Of a stretch of 9,883 nucleotides of DNA, positions 1-5,473 are shown piece by piece. The stretch covers positions 1 through 9,883 of the forward strand of contig DJUV01000190.1 in the NCBI GenBank assembly GCA_002440625.1. Reading direction: 5' to 3'. The stretch's first letter is position 1; each line of letters opens with the position of its first letter. Position numbers and translations under genes: made by a program. Source of the stretch: Rhodobacteraceae bacterium UBA6273 (GTDB taxonomy: Bacteria > Pseudomonadota > Alphaproteobacteria > Rhodobacterales > Rhodobacteraceae). Under the pieces are notes generated by a model, which had not been told where the DNA came from, did no database searches, and worked only from the letters and a program-made list of their open reading frames with translations.

Positions 1-1026
1 CGCCTGCACCGCCTGATGCGCCACTGTCATCGCCTCCTCGGAGGCGTACAACACACAGGCCGCCGCGTCCTGCCGCGTGACCTCGCCGCGGTCGCAGGCG
101 CGGGCGACCTCGTAGAGATAGGCACGGGCGGAGTTCATCTTGGTGTACATGTCGGCGACCTTGCCCTGCATCAGCTGGAAGTTCCCGATGGGCTGGCCGA
201 ACTGCTTGCGTGTCGAAAGGTAGGGCATCACCTCGTCAAGGCAGGCGGCCATGATGCCGGTGCCGATGCCCGAAAGCACCACGCGCTCGTAATCGAGCCC
301 GGACATCAGGACGCGGACGCCCTTGCCCTCTTCCCCCAGCACATTCTCGAAGGGCACTTCGACGTCTTCGAAGATCAGTTCGGCGGTGTTCGACCCGCGC
401 ATCCCGAGCTTGTCGAAATGCTTCGAGGTGGAGAAGCCCTTCATGGTCCTTTCCACGATAAAGGCGGTGATGCCCTTCGACCCCGCCGCCGGATCGGTCT
501 TGGCATAGACGACAAGCGTATCGGCATCCGGGCCGTTGGTGATCCAGAACTTGGTGCCGTTCAGCACGTAGTAACCGTTGCGCTTTTCCGCCTTCAGCTT
601 CATCGACACCACGTCCGACCCCGCCCCCGCCTCTGACATGGCAAGGGCGCCGACATGGGCGCCGGAGATCAGCCCCGGCAGGTACTTGCGCTTCTGCGCG
701 TCCGAGCCGTTGAGCTTGATCTGGTTGACGCAAAGGTTGGAATGCGCACCGTAGGAGAGCGAGACGGATGCCGAGGCGCGGGCGATCTCCTCGACCGCGA
801 CGGCATGGGCGAGGTAGCCCATCCCTGCCCCGCCGTATTCTTCCGGGACCGTGATGCCCAACAGGCCAAGCTCGCCCATCTCGGTCCAAAGCTCAGGCGG
901 GAAGTGGTTCGTGCGGTCAACCTCCGCCGCGATCGGCTTCACCCGGTCTTGCGCCCAGCGGTGGACCATATCGCGCAATGCATCGACATCATCGCCGAGA
1001 TGGAACTTCATCGACGCGGTGAACAT
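1..1026 (-). CDS. ivd: Isovaleryl-CoA dehydrogenase, 3' end outside window
   Basis: FAD-dependent acyl-CoA dehydrogenase that oxidises isovaleryl-CoA to 3-methylcrotonyl-CoA in leucine breakdown, passing electrons to ETF. I translated the minus strand by hand: 342 codons are open from the ATG at 1026 to the window edge, out of about 387 usual for the family. The acyl-CoA dehydrogenase signature [10 protein letters not shown] is at residues 129-138. The segment GLDYERVVL (residues 243-251) carries Glu247 where isovaleryl-CoA dehydrogenases place their catalytic base; most other acyl-CoA dehydrogenases have it near the C-terminus, so this favours IVD over a general enzyme. The later stretches [17 protein letters not shown] and [11 protein letters not shown] are also IVD-like. 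The visible part stops just before the expected GGNGY region. The start is supported by a G-rich stretch (TTGGGGG) a few bases upstream; Met6 lacks one. The gene probably heads a liu-type leucine operon running leftward out of the window. Confidence 0.9.
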   Translation of the reverse strand, partial: MFTASMKFHLGDDVDALRDMVHRWAQDRVKPIAAEVDRTNHFPPELWTEMGELGLLGITVPEEYGGAGMGYLAHAVAVEEIARASASVSLSYGAHSNLCVNQIKLNGSDAQKRKYLPGLISGAHVGALAMSEAGAGSDVVSMKLKAEKRNGYYVLNGTKFWITNGPDADTLVVYAKTDPAAGSKGITAFIVERTMKGFSTSKHFDKLGMRGSNTAELIFEDVEVPFENVLGEEGKGVRVLMSGLDYERVVLSGIGTGIMAACLDEVMPYLSTRKQFGQPIGNFQLMQGKVADMYTKMNSARAYLYEVARACDRGEVTRQDAAACVLYASEEAMTVAHQAVQA

Positions 1027-1043
1027 GGCAGCCCCCAAGGAAA

Positions 1044-1057
1044 TGAACGTGTGTTCA
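1044..1057. promoter_or_regulatory. Inverted repeat, candidate operator for ivd
   Basis: TGAACGTGTGTTCA is a perfect 5-bp inverted repeat (TGAAC/GTTCA) around a 4-bp centre. It lies directly downstream of the predicted -10 box and would cover the ivd transcription start, a position suited to repression. Repeats of this size and spacing are typical for TetR- or GntR-like dimeric regulators of acyl-CoA metabolism. No regulator gene is in the window, so the binding protein is unknown. Confidence 0.4.
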
Positions 1058-1058
1058 A

Positions 1059-1088
1059 TTAATAGACTCGAGAGATGAGTCGGGTCAA
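1059..1088 (-). promoter_or_regulatory. Predicted sigma-70-type promoter for ivd
   Basis: On the minus strand a -35 box TTGACC (1088-1083) is followed after 18 bp by TATTAA (1064-1059), which matches four of six bases of the -10 consensus. Transcription would start near 1052, about 25 nt before the ivd ATG. It is the best-matching promoter pair I found in the window. The spacer contains an inverted repeat, GACTC (1065-1069) and GAGTC (1077-1081). The location of this dyad between the two boxes is the geometry used by MerR-family activators, but the arms are only 5 bp. Confidence 0.5.
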
Positions 1089-1166
1089 GCGCTTTGCCCC
1101 GGAACCCGTGCCCCCCCGTCCGGCGTTATGGCATCGTCGCACACGCCCGTTCGGAAAGGAATGTCC

Positions 1167-1616
1167 ATGCTCGCACGCCTCGCCCTCGCCGCCACCGTCC
1201 TCGCCACCACAGCCCAGGCCGAAGTCGTCGGCAAGGTCGGCGTCGACTGGGTCGGCAATGACATCTACATCGAGGCGATCCCCGATCCGAAGGTGCAGGG
1301 CGTGACCTGCCATGTCGCCTATTTCGACCGCTCCGTCATCGACCGGGTCAGCAACGGCAACTGGTTCGAGGACCCGTCCTATTCGGCGCTCGACTGCAGC
1401 CAGACCGGGCCGATCACGGTTGGTGACATTGACACGGGCGAGGACGGGGAAAACATCTTCTCATCGCGCACCTCGCTTATCTTCAAGAGCCTGATGGTCA
1501 CGCGGATCTTCGACGCGAAGAACAATGCGCTGGTGTATCTCGCGCATGCGTCGGAACTGACGCAAGGCTCGGGCAAGATGTCGATCTCGGTGGTGCCGCT
1601 CGGCGCGGCAAAGTAG
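1167..1616 (+). CDS. creA: CreA-family secreted protein
   Basis: A 149-residue protein of the CreA family (named for the gene beside creBCD in E. coli). The molecular function is not established. The N-terminus MLARLALAATVLATTAQA is a signal peptide with probable cleavage before EVVG, so the mature protein should be periplasmic. Family hallmarks are visible: a VxGVTCHV segment, then DCSQTGPI, RTSLIFKSLMVTRIFDAK and ALVYLAHASELTQGSGKMSISVVPL, in the same order as in E. coli CreA. Two cysteines (in VTCHV and LDCSQ) are placed as in the family and may form a disulfide. I chose the ATG at 1167 because AAAGGA lies six bases upstream; the ATG at 1161 directly abuts that site, and the in-frame ATG at 1128 would add residues ahead of the signal peptide. 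No creBCD genes are nearby; it stands alone, divergent from ivd. Confidence 0.88.
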   Translation: MLARLALAATVLATTAQAEVVGKVGVDWVGNDIYIEAIPDPKVQGVTCHVAYFDRSVIDRVSNGNWFEDPSYSALDCSQTGPITVGDIDTGEDGENIFSSRTSLIFKSLMVTRIFDAKNNALVYLAHASELTQGSGKMSISVVPLGAAK

Positions 1617-1649
1617 GGGGCGCTGCCCCCATCCCCGCTTCGCGGAGAT
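1616..1649. terminator. Double hairpin between convergent creA and DegT gene
   Basis: Hairpin one pairs GGGGGC (1616-1621) with GCCCCC (1625-1630) around a 3-nt loop, and begins on the last base of the creA stop codon. Hairpin two follows at once (1631-1649): seven pairs with one mismatch around the loop TTC. Both would also fold in the transcript of the opposite strand, so the element could stop transcription from both convergent genes. There is no T tract right after the stems on either strand, so it is not a classical intrinsic terminator. Confidence 0.4.
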
Positions 1650-1680
1650 TCCCCCGGAGTATTTCGGGACAGAAAGTGGG
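1616..1680. repeat. Probable dispersed intergenic element of Rhodobacteraceae type
   Basis: The gap between creA and the DegT gene is almost wholly filled by G5/C5 hairpin arms, a second small hairpin, then TCCCCCGGAGTATTT (1650-1664) and GGGACAGAAAG (1666-1676). From memory, very similar text (a GC hairpin, a variable hairpin, then CCCCCGGAGTATTT and GGACAG) recurs between genes in Rhodobacter- and Paracoccus-like genomes. Only one copy is in this window, so repetition cannot be shown here. Confidence 0.4.
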
Positions 1681-1685
1681 TTAAG

Positions 1686-2909
1686 TCAGTCCGCGAGCGG
1701 CAGGCCGGCGGTGGCTCCCGCCTCACCCTGGAACACCGATGAAACCTCCTGCCGCAGGATTCGGGCGATCAGCGCTGCATCCTCGGGCGTGAAGGTCAGG
1801 GGCAGGCGCATGTCGATGAGGCCCGCCAGCACACGATCCGTCTGGGGCAGGCTCTGCGCCGGGGCGTAGCGCCATGAGGAATGGCGCGAGGTGAAGCCCT
1901 GGGGCTCCGCCGCGCCGAACCATTTCAGCTCCACCCCGCGCGCGGCGGCGCGGGCGAGGAGGGTGCGGACCCGGTCCGCCGGCCAGCCGGGCAGCAGGAA
2001 CTGGAAGGATGAGGCGACGTAGTCCTCGCCTTCGGGCCGGTCGATCAGTTGCAGGCCAGGGGTTGCCGTGAGGCCCGCCTCGACCGCCCGGTAAAGCGCG
2101 TTCCAGCGTGAAAGCTGGCGCGGCAGGTCGGCAAGCTGGGGCCTGAGGATCGCGGCGCGGAGGTTGTCCATCCGGCCCGAGACATTAGGTGTCACGTATT
2201 TCACCGCCTCGAAGGCTTCAGTCGGCGGCGCGGCGCGGTGGCGCGAGTAGAGCATGTAGCTACCCGAAAGCAGGATCGCCTTCGCCATCAGGCCGGCGTC
2301 GTCGGAGACAAGAAGCCCACCCTCGCCGGAGTTCATGTGCTTGTAGGTCTGGGTCGAGTAGCAGCCGAAGACGCCATGCCGCCCGGACGGCGTGCCGCGC
2401 CAGCTTGCCCCCATGGTATGGGCGCAATCCTCGATCACCGGCAGTTGGGCGGCATCGCAGAGCGCCATCAGCCGGTCCATGTCGCAGATATGGCCGCGCA
2501 TATGGGAAAGGAGCAGCGCCTTTGCCCCCGGCGCCTTGGCGGCGAGGTCGTCCATGTCGATGGTCAGGCCCTCGGTCGTCTCGACGAAGACCGGCGTGGC
2601 ACCCACCGCCGCGATGGCGCCCGGCACAGGAGCCAAAGTGAAGGCGTTGGTCAGCACCCGGTCGCCCGGCCCGATGCCGATGGCCCGAAGCGCTGCCCCA
2701 AGCGCATAGCCGCCCGAAGCAACAGCGAGGCAATACTTCGCGCCGGTGAAGGCGGCAAACTCCTCCTCCAGCAGCGCCGTTTCGGCGATCTCCTCGCCCG
2801 CCGTGTTGTAACGGTGCAGCCGCCCGTGACGAAGAACACGGAGCGCCGCGTCGATCCCCGCCTCGGGGATCGGCTCTTGCTGGGTGAAACTGCCGGTGAA
2901 GATTTCCAT
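1686..2909 (-). CDS. DegT/DnrJ/EryC1/StrS-family PLP-dependent aminotransferase
   Basis: A 407-residue fold-type I PLP enzyme of the family that usually transaminates keto-sugars or related carbonyl compounds, using glutamate as amino donor. Visible landmarks are EDCAHTMGA with Asp161 (expected to bind the PLP ring nitrogen) and the Schiff-base lysine Lys190 in YSTQTYKHMNSGEGG. The usual family text before the lysine is SFHxxK; here it reads STQTYK, so this is a divergent subgroup. The ATG at 2909 (MEIFTGSFTQQEPIP) is preferred to the in-frame ATG at 2984, because the fold and usual length (about 370-410) are already complete and the extra 25 residues look like translated intergenic DNA. Neither start has a good Shine-Dalgarno. 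No nucleotide-sugar, glycosyltransferase or antibiotic genes are adjacent, so the substrate cannot be inferred. It is convergent with creA and divergent from the small secreted protein. Confidence 0.85.
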   Translation of the reverse strand: MEIFTGSFTQQEPIPEAGIDAALRVLRHGRLHRYNTAGEEIAETALLEEEFAAFTGAKYCLAVASGGYALGAALRAIGIGPGDRVLTNAFTLAPVPGAIAAVGATPVFVETTEGLTIDMDDLAAKAPGAKALLLSHMRGHICDMDRLMALCDAAQLPVIEDCAHTMGASWRGTPSGRHGVFGCYSTQTYKHMNSGEGGLLVSDDAGLMAKAILLSGSYMLYSRHRAAPPTEAFEAVKYVTPNVSGRMDNLRAAILRPQLADLPRQLSRWNALYRAVEAGLTATPGLQLIDRPEGEDYVASSFQFLLPGWPADRVRTLLARAAARGVELKWFGAAEPQGFTSRHSSWRYAPAQSLPQTDRVLAGLIDMRLPLTFTPEDAALIARILRQEVSSVFQGEAGATAGLPLAD

Positions 2910-2916
2910 GCCAGGC

Positions 2917-2945
2917 AAATTGGCGACGGGGCGGGCAAAGGTCAA
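2917..2945 (-). promoter_or_regulatory. Possible promoter of the DegT-family gene
   Basis: On the minus strand TTGACC (2945-2940) is a good -35 box. The only element at proper distance (17 bp) is the weak CAATTT (2922-2917). If used, transcription would begin at about the ATG at 2909, giving a leaderless or nearly leaderless message. That would fit the absence of a Shine-Dalgarno and the choice of 2909 as start. The poor -10 match keeps this tentative. Confidence 0.22.
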
Positions 2946-3002
2946 TCGCCCGGCTTGACTTCGGCAGCCGGGGGATGGCCCCATGCCCTAAAGCCGAGAA
3001 AA

Positions 3003-3016
3003 GGAAAACGTTTCCC
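3003..3016. promoter_or_regulatory. Near-perfect 14-bp palindrome ahead of small secreted protein
   Basis: GGAAAACGTTTCCC is symmetric at six of seven base pairs around a central CG. An AACGTT core with outer GG/CC arms recalls LacI-family operators. It also contains the AAGGA that would serve as ribosome binding site, so in RNA the GGAAA and TTTCC arms could pair and hide that site. Which of the two roles applies, if any, cannot be told from one copy. Confidence 0.3.
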
Positions 3017-3017
3017 G

Positions 3018-3353
3018 ATGCGGACCGGCATCATCCTCGCCCTGCTCCTCGTTTCTCTGCCGCTACGCGCGGCCGAGATCACCTATTCCGGTGACGATGC
3101 ACAGCGCCTGAAATGCGCGACCATGCTGTCGCTTGCCAGCAGTTTCGCGGCGCGGGAAGGGCGGTTTTCGCCCGAGGATCTGGCGAAAAGCAAGGCTTCA
3201 GCGGCGCATCTTCTGCAGGGCCTTCCCGGCAACAACGACGAGAAGGCGCGCGCCATGCAGGTGACGGCCGACCGCCTGATGCTGGAAAACACACCCAATG
3301 AGTTACAAACGGAATTCCGCAAAACACTGCCCGGATGCGCGCGGTTTTTCTGA
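3018..3353 (+). CDS. Small secreted protein of unknown function
   Basis: A 111-residue protein I do not recognise. The first 18 residues, MRTGIILALLLVSLPLRA, form a clear Sec signal peptide with a likely cut before AEITYSG, so a periplasmic or exported protein of about 93 residues is expected. The mature part is mostly helical in character, with two cysteines, Cys33 (LKCATML) and Cys108 near the C-terminus (PGCARFF), that could form a disulfide tying both ends together. There is no lipobox and no other membrane segment. The start ATG has AAGGA 12 nt upstream, longer than ideal, but a stop lies not far upstream in frame context and no better start exists. It is divergent from the DegT gene and ends one base before the phosphatase stop codon begins. 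The signal peptide and ordinary codon use make it a credible gene. Confidence 0.72.
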   Translation: MRTGIILALLLVSLPLRAAEITYSGDDAQRLKCATMLSLASSFAAREGRFSPEDLAKSKASAAHLLQGLPGNNDEKARAMQVTADRLMLENTPNELQTEFRKTLPGCARFF

Positions 3354-4019
3354 TCAGGCCGGCAGGAAGCGTTCCGCCAGCGCCGGCAGATCGGCGTAGT
3401 CATCAAGCAGCGCCTCCGGTTCCAGCCGGGCGATTTCTGCGCCTTCCGGCCCGAAGGTGACGAGGACAGAAGCCACCCCCGCCGCCGTCGCCGTTTTTCG
3501 GTCCGTGTCGGTGTCGCCGATCAGGATCGAGCGTTCGCTGACGCCCCCCGCCTCGCGCACCGCCAGGTGATAAGGTGCAGGGTCGGGCTTTCTGACCGGC
3601 AGCGTGTCAGCCCCGACGAGCGAGCCGAAAAGGTCCCGCACCCCAAGCCGGCGCACCAGAAGCTCGGCCAGCCTGGCGGGCTTGTTGGTGCAGATTCCGG
3701 TGGCGAAGCCGGCGCTGCGCAGAGCCTCCACCGCCTCGACGGCACCGGGATAAAGCCGGGTCTCGCGGTCGATCCCGCCCTCGTAGGCGGCAAGGAGGAC
3801 CGGATAGAAACGGTCCACGACCGCCTCATCAGCCCCGCCGATACGTGAAAGCCCAAGCCTCAGCATGGCGCGGCCGCCGTGAAACGCGGTCAGCACATCG
3901 GCCACGGGATCAAGCAGATCGCCCGCCCCCATGCCGCGAAAACAGGCATTCGCCGCCGCGATAAGGTCGGCGGAAGTGTCCGCCAGCGTCCCGTCGAGGT
4001 CAAATATCACCGTACGCAT
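3354..4019 (-). CDS. gph: HAD-family phosphatase, probable phosphoglycolate phosphatase
   Basis: A 221-residue haloacid-dehalogenase phosphatase, likely dephosphorylating 2-phosphoglycolate to glycolate (from DNA 3'-end repair or from Rubisco oxygenation). All four HAD motifs are present: DLDGTLADT with nucleophile Asp7 and acid/base Asp9, Thr111 in GICTNKP, Lys144 in VRKPDP, and Asp169/Asp173 in IGDTDTD. Residues of about 15-80 form the helical cap of subfamily IA. The length equals the usual Gph size. I chose the ATG at 4019, which starts exactly at the beta strand leading to motif I; an in-frame ATG at 4130 would add 37 residues of translated intergenic DNA overlapping glmU. GGGAAA lies about 8 nt upstream. 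It is divergent from glmU and convergent with the small secreted protein with no intervening base. Other small phosphate esters as substrate (for example a pyrophosphatase-like activity) cannot be excluded. Confidence 0.85.
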   Translation of the reverse strand: MRTVIFDLDGTLADTSADLIAAANACFRGMGAGDLLDPVADVLTAFHGGRAMLRLGLSRIGGADEAVVDRFYPVLLAAYEGGIDRETRLYPGAVEAVEALRSAGFATGICTNKPARLAELLVRRLGVRDLFGSLVGADTLPVRKPDPAPYHLAVREAGGVSERSILIGDTDTDRKTATAAGVASVLVTFGPEGAEIARLEPEALLDDYADLPALAERFLPA

Positions 4020-4060
4020 CGACCGTTTCCCATGTAACCTGCCGAAAGGAAGAGTGAACC

Positions 4061-4096
4061 TTGCCCCCTTGCGGCAACCGGGGCCTTGGTTAAAAC
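4061..4096 (+). promoter_or_regulatory. Possible glmU promoter region with dyads
   Basis: The 104-bp gap between divergent gph and glmU (4020-4123) holds TTGCGG (4069-4074) and TAAAAC (4091-4096) 16 bp apart, a weak promoter candidate toward glmU. Two dyads overlap it: TTGCC (4061-4065) with GGCAA (4073-4077), and AACCGGGGCCTTGGTT (4076-4091), which is symmetric at six of eight pairs. The second lies in the promoter spacer. Functional meaning is inferred from position only. Confidence 0.28.
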
Positions 4097-4123
4097 GGGC
4101 CCGAGGCAAATGAAAGCTGCAAC

Positions 4124-5473
4124 ATGGCAACAGCCCTTATCATTCTTGCCGCGGGTCAGGGCACGCGGATGAATTCGGACCTCCCGAAGGTCCTCCACAA
4201 GATCGCCGGCGCGCCCTTGCTGCATCATGCGATGCGGGCGGGCATGGCGGTGGAACCGGAACGGATGGTCGTGGTCGCGGGCCATGGCGCCGAAGCGGTG
4301 ACGAAAGCCGCCAAGGACTTCGACGAATCCGCCGAGGTCGTCCTTCAGGCCGAGCAGAAGGGTACCGGCCATGCGGTGATGCAGGCACTTCCGGCGCTTG
4401 AAGGCTTCGACGGCAAGGTCATCGTGCTTTACGGCGACTCGCCCCTGATCCGACCCGAGACGCTGGAGGCGATGCTTGCCGCGCCCTCAGACATCGTGGT
4501 GCTTGGGTTCGAGCCTGCAGACCCGGCTCGCTATGGCCGGCTTGTCGTCCACGGAGGCCATCTCTACCGGATCATCGAGTTCAAGGACGCCACCGAGGAG
4601 GAACGCAGGATCAGGCTCTGCAACAGCGGCGTGATCTCAGCCGATGCCAAGGTTCTGGCGCGGCTGGTCGGCGGGCTCGGCAACAGCAACGCCTCGGGCG
4701 AGTACTACCTGACCGACATCATCGCCGCAGGGCGCGAGGCAGGCCTGACAGCGGAAGTCGTGACCTGCCCCGAGGCCGAGACCCTGGGCGTCGACAGCCG
4801 CACCGGCCTTGCGCGGGCCGAGGCGGCATTGCAGGCGCGGCTCCGGGCCGAAGTGATGGAGAACGGCGTCACCCTGACCGCGCCGGAAACCGTGTTCCTG
4901 TGCTGGGACACGGTAATCGGCCGCGACACCATTGTCGGCACGAACGTGATCTTCGGGCCGGGAACCACGGTGGAATCCGAGGCCGAGATCCTGCCCTTCT
5001 GCCATCTCGAAGGCTGCCACATCTCGCGCGGCGCCCGCGTCGGCCCCTTCGCGCGGCTGCGCCCCGGCGCGGAACTGGCCGAGGATGTCCATGTCGGCAA
5101 CTTCGTCGAGGTGAAGAACTCTATCCTCGATGAAGGCGTGAAGGTCGGGCACCTGACCTACCTTGGCGATGCCCATGTCGGCGAACATACGAACATCGGA
5201 GCGGGCACCATTACCTGCAATTATGACGGCGTTGCCAAGCACCGGACCGAGATCGGGGCCCGGGCCTTCATCGGCTCTGACACCATGCTGGTGGCACCGG
5301 TCACAATCGGCGACGGGGCAATGACCGCTTCCGGTTCCGTCATCACCGATGACGTGCCGGAAAACACGCTGGCCGTGGCGCGGGCGCGGCAGGTAAACAA
5401 GCTTGGGCTCGCCGCCAAATTGTTTGAGTTGTTCAAGTCAAGAAAAGAAACGAAGCAGGAAAAGGCACAATAA
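4124..5473 (+). CDS. glmU: Bifunctional GlcNAc-1-P uridylyltransferase / GlcN-1-P acetyltransferase
   Basis: A 449-residue cytoplasmic enzyme that acetylates glucosamine-1-phosphate with acetyl-CoA and then couples the product to UTP, giving UDP-GlcNAc for peptidoglycan and lipid A. The N-terminal nucleotidyltransferase domain (about residues 1-228) begins with LAAGQGTRM (8-16) and Lys22 in PKVLH; Asp105 in YGDSPLI is the expected magnesium ligand. The C-terminal half is a left-handed beta helix of hexapeptide repeats, with RLRPGAEL, the catalytic His343 in GHLTYLGDA, and GAGTITCNYDG. The length is close to E. coli GlmU (456). The tail after about residue 435 is charged and Lys/Glu-rich (FKSRKETKQEKAQ). 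The start is fixed by family alignment; the Shine-Dalgarno is poor. The stop TAA shares its last base with the ATG of glmS, so the two are translationally coupled. Confidence 0.97.
   Translation: MATALIILAAGQGTRMNSDLPKVLHKIAGAPLLHHAMRAGMAVEPERMVVVAGHGAEAVTKAAKDFDESAEVVLQAEQKGTGHAVMQALPALEGFDGKVIVLYGDSPLIRPETLEAMLAAPSDIVVLGFEPADPARYGRLVVHGGHLYRIIEFKDATEEERRIRLCNSGVISADAKVLARLVGGLGNSNASGEYYLTDIIAAGREAGLTAEVVTCPEAETLGVDSRTGLARAEAALQARLRAEVMENGVTLTAPETVFLCWDTVIGRDTIVGTNVIFGPGTTVESEAEILPFCHLEGCHISRGARVGPFARLRPGAELAEDVHVGNFVEVKNSILDEGVKVGHLTYLGDAHVGEHTNIGAGTITCNYDGVAKHRTEIGARAFIGSDTMLVAPVTIGDGAMTASGSVITDDVPENTLAVARARQVNKLGLAAKLFELFKSRKETKQEKAQ

Noticed and set aside
236..889. Minus-strand open frame of 217 codons inside ivd and plus-strand frames opposite it
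   Set aside because: The correct minus-strand frame from 1026 to the window edge encodes an unmistakable acyl-CoA dehydrogenase; the others are out of frame with it.
2238..3353. Plus-strand open frame of 371 codons running through the DegT gene into the small secreted protein
   Set aside because: Its first two thirds are antisense to the DegT-family enzyme. Only the end from the ATG at 3018, starting with a signal peptide, is credible.
4110..4172. Short 20-codon upstream frame (ATG at 4110) overlapping the start of glmU in another frame
   Set aside because: The GAGG before it is only three bases from the ATG, the peptide has no notable feature, and the frame ends inside glmU; I judged it chance.
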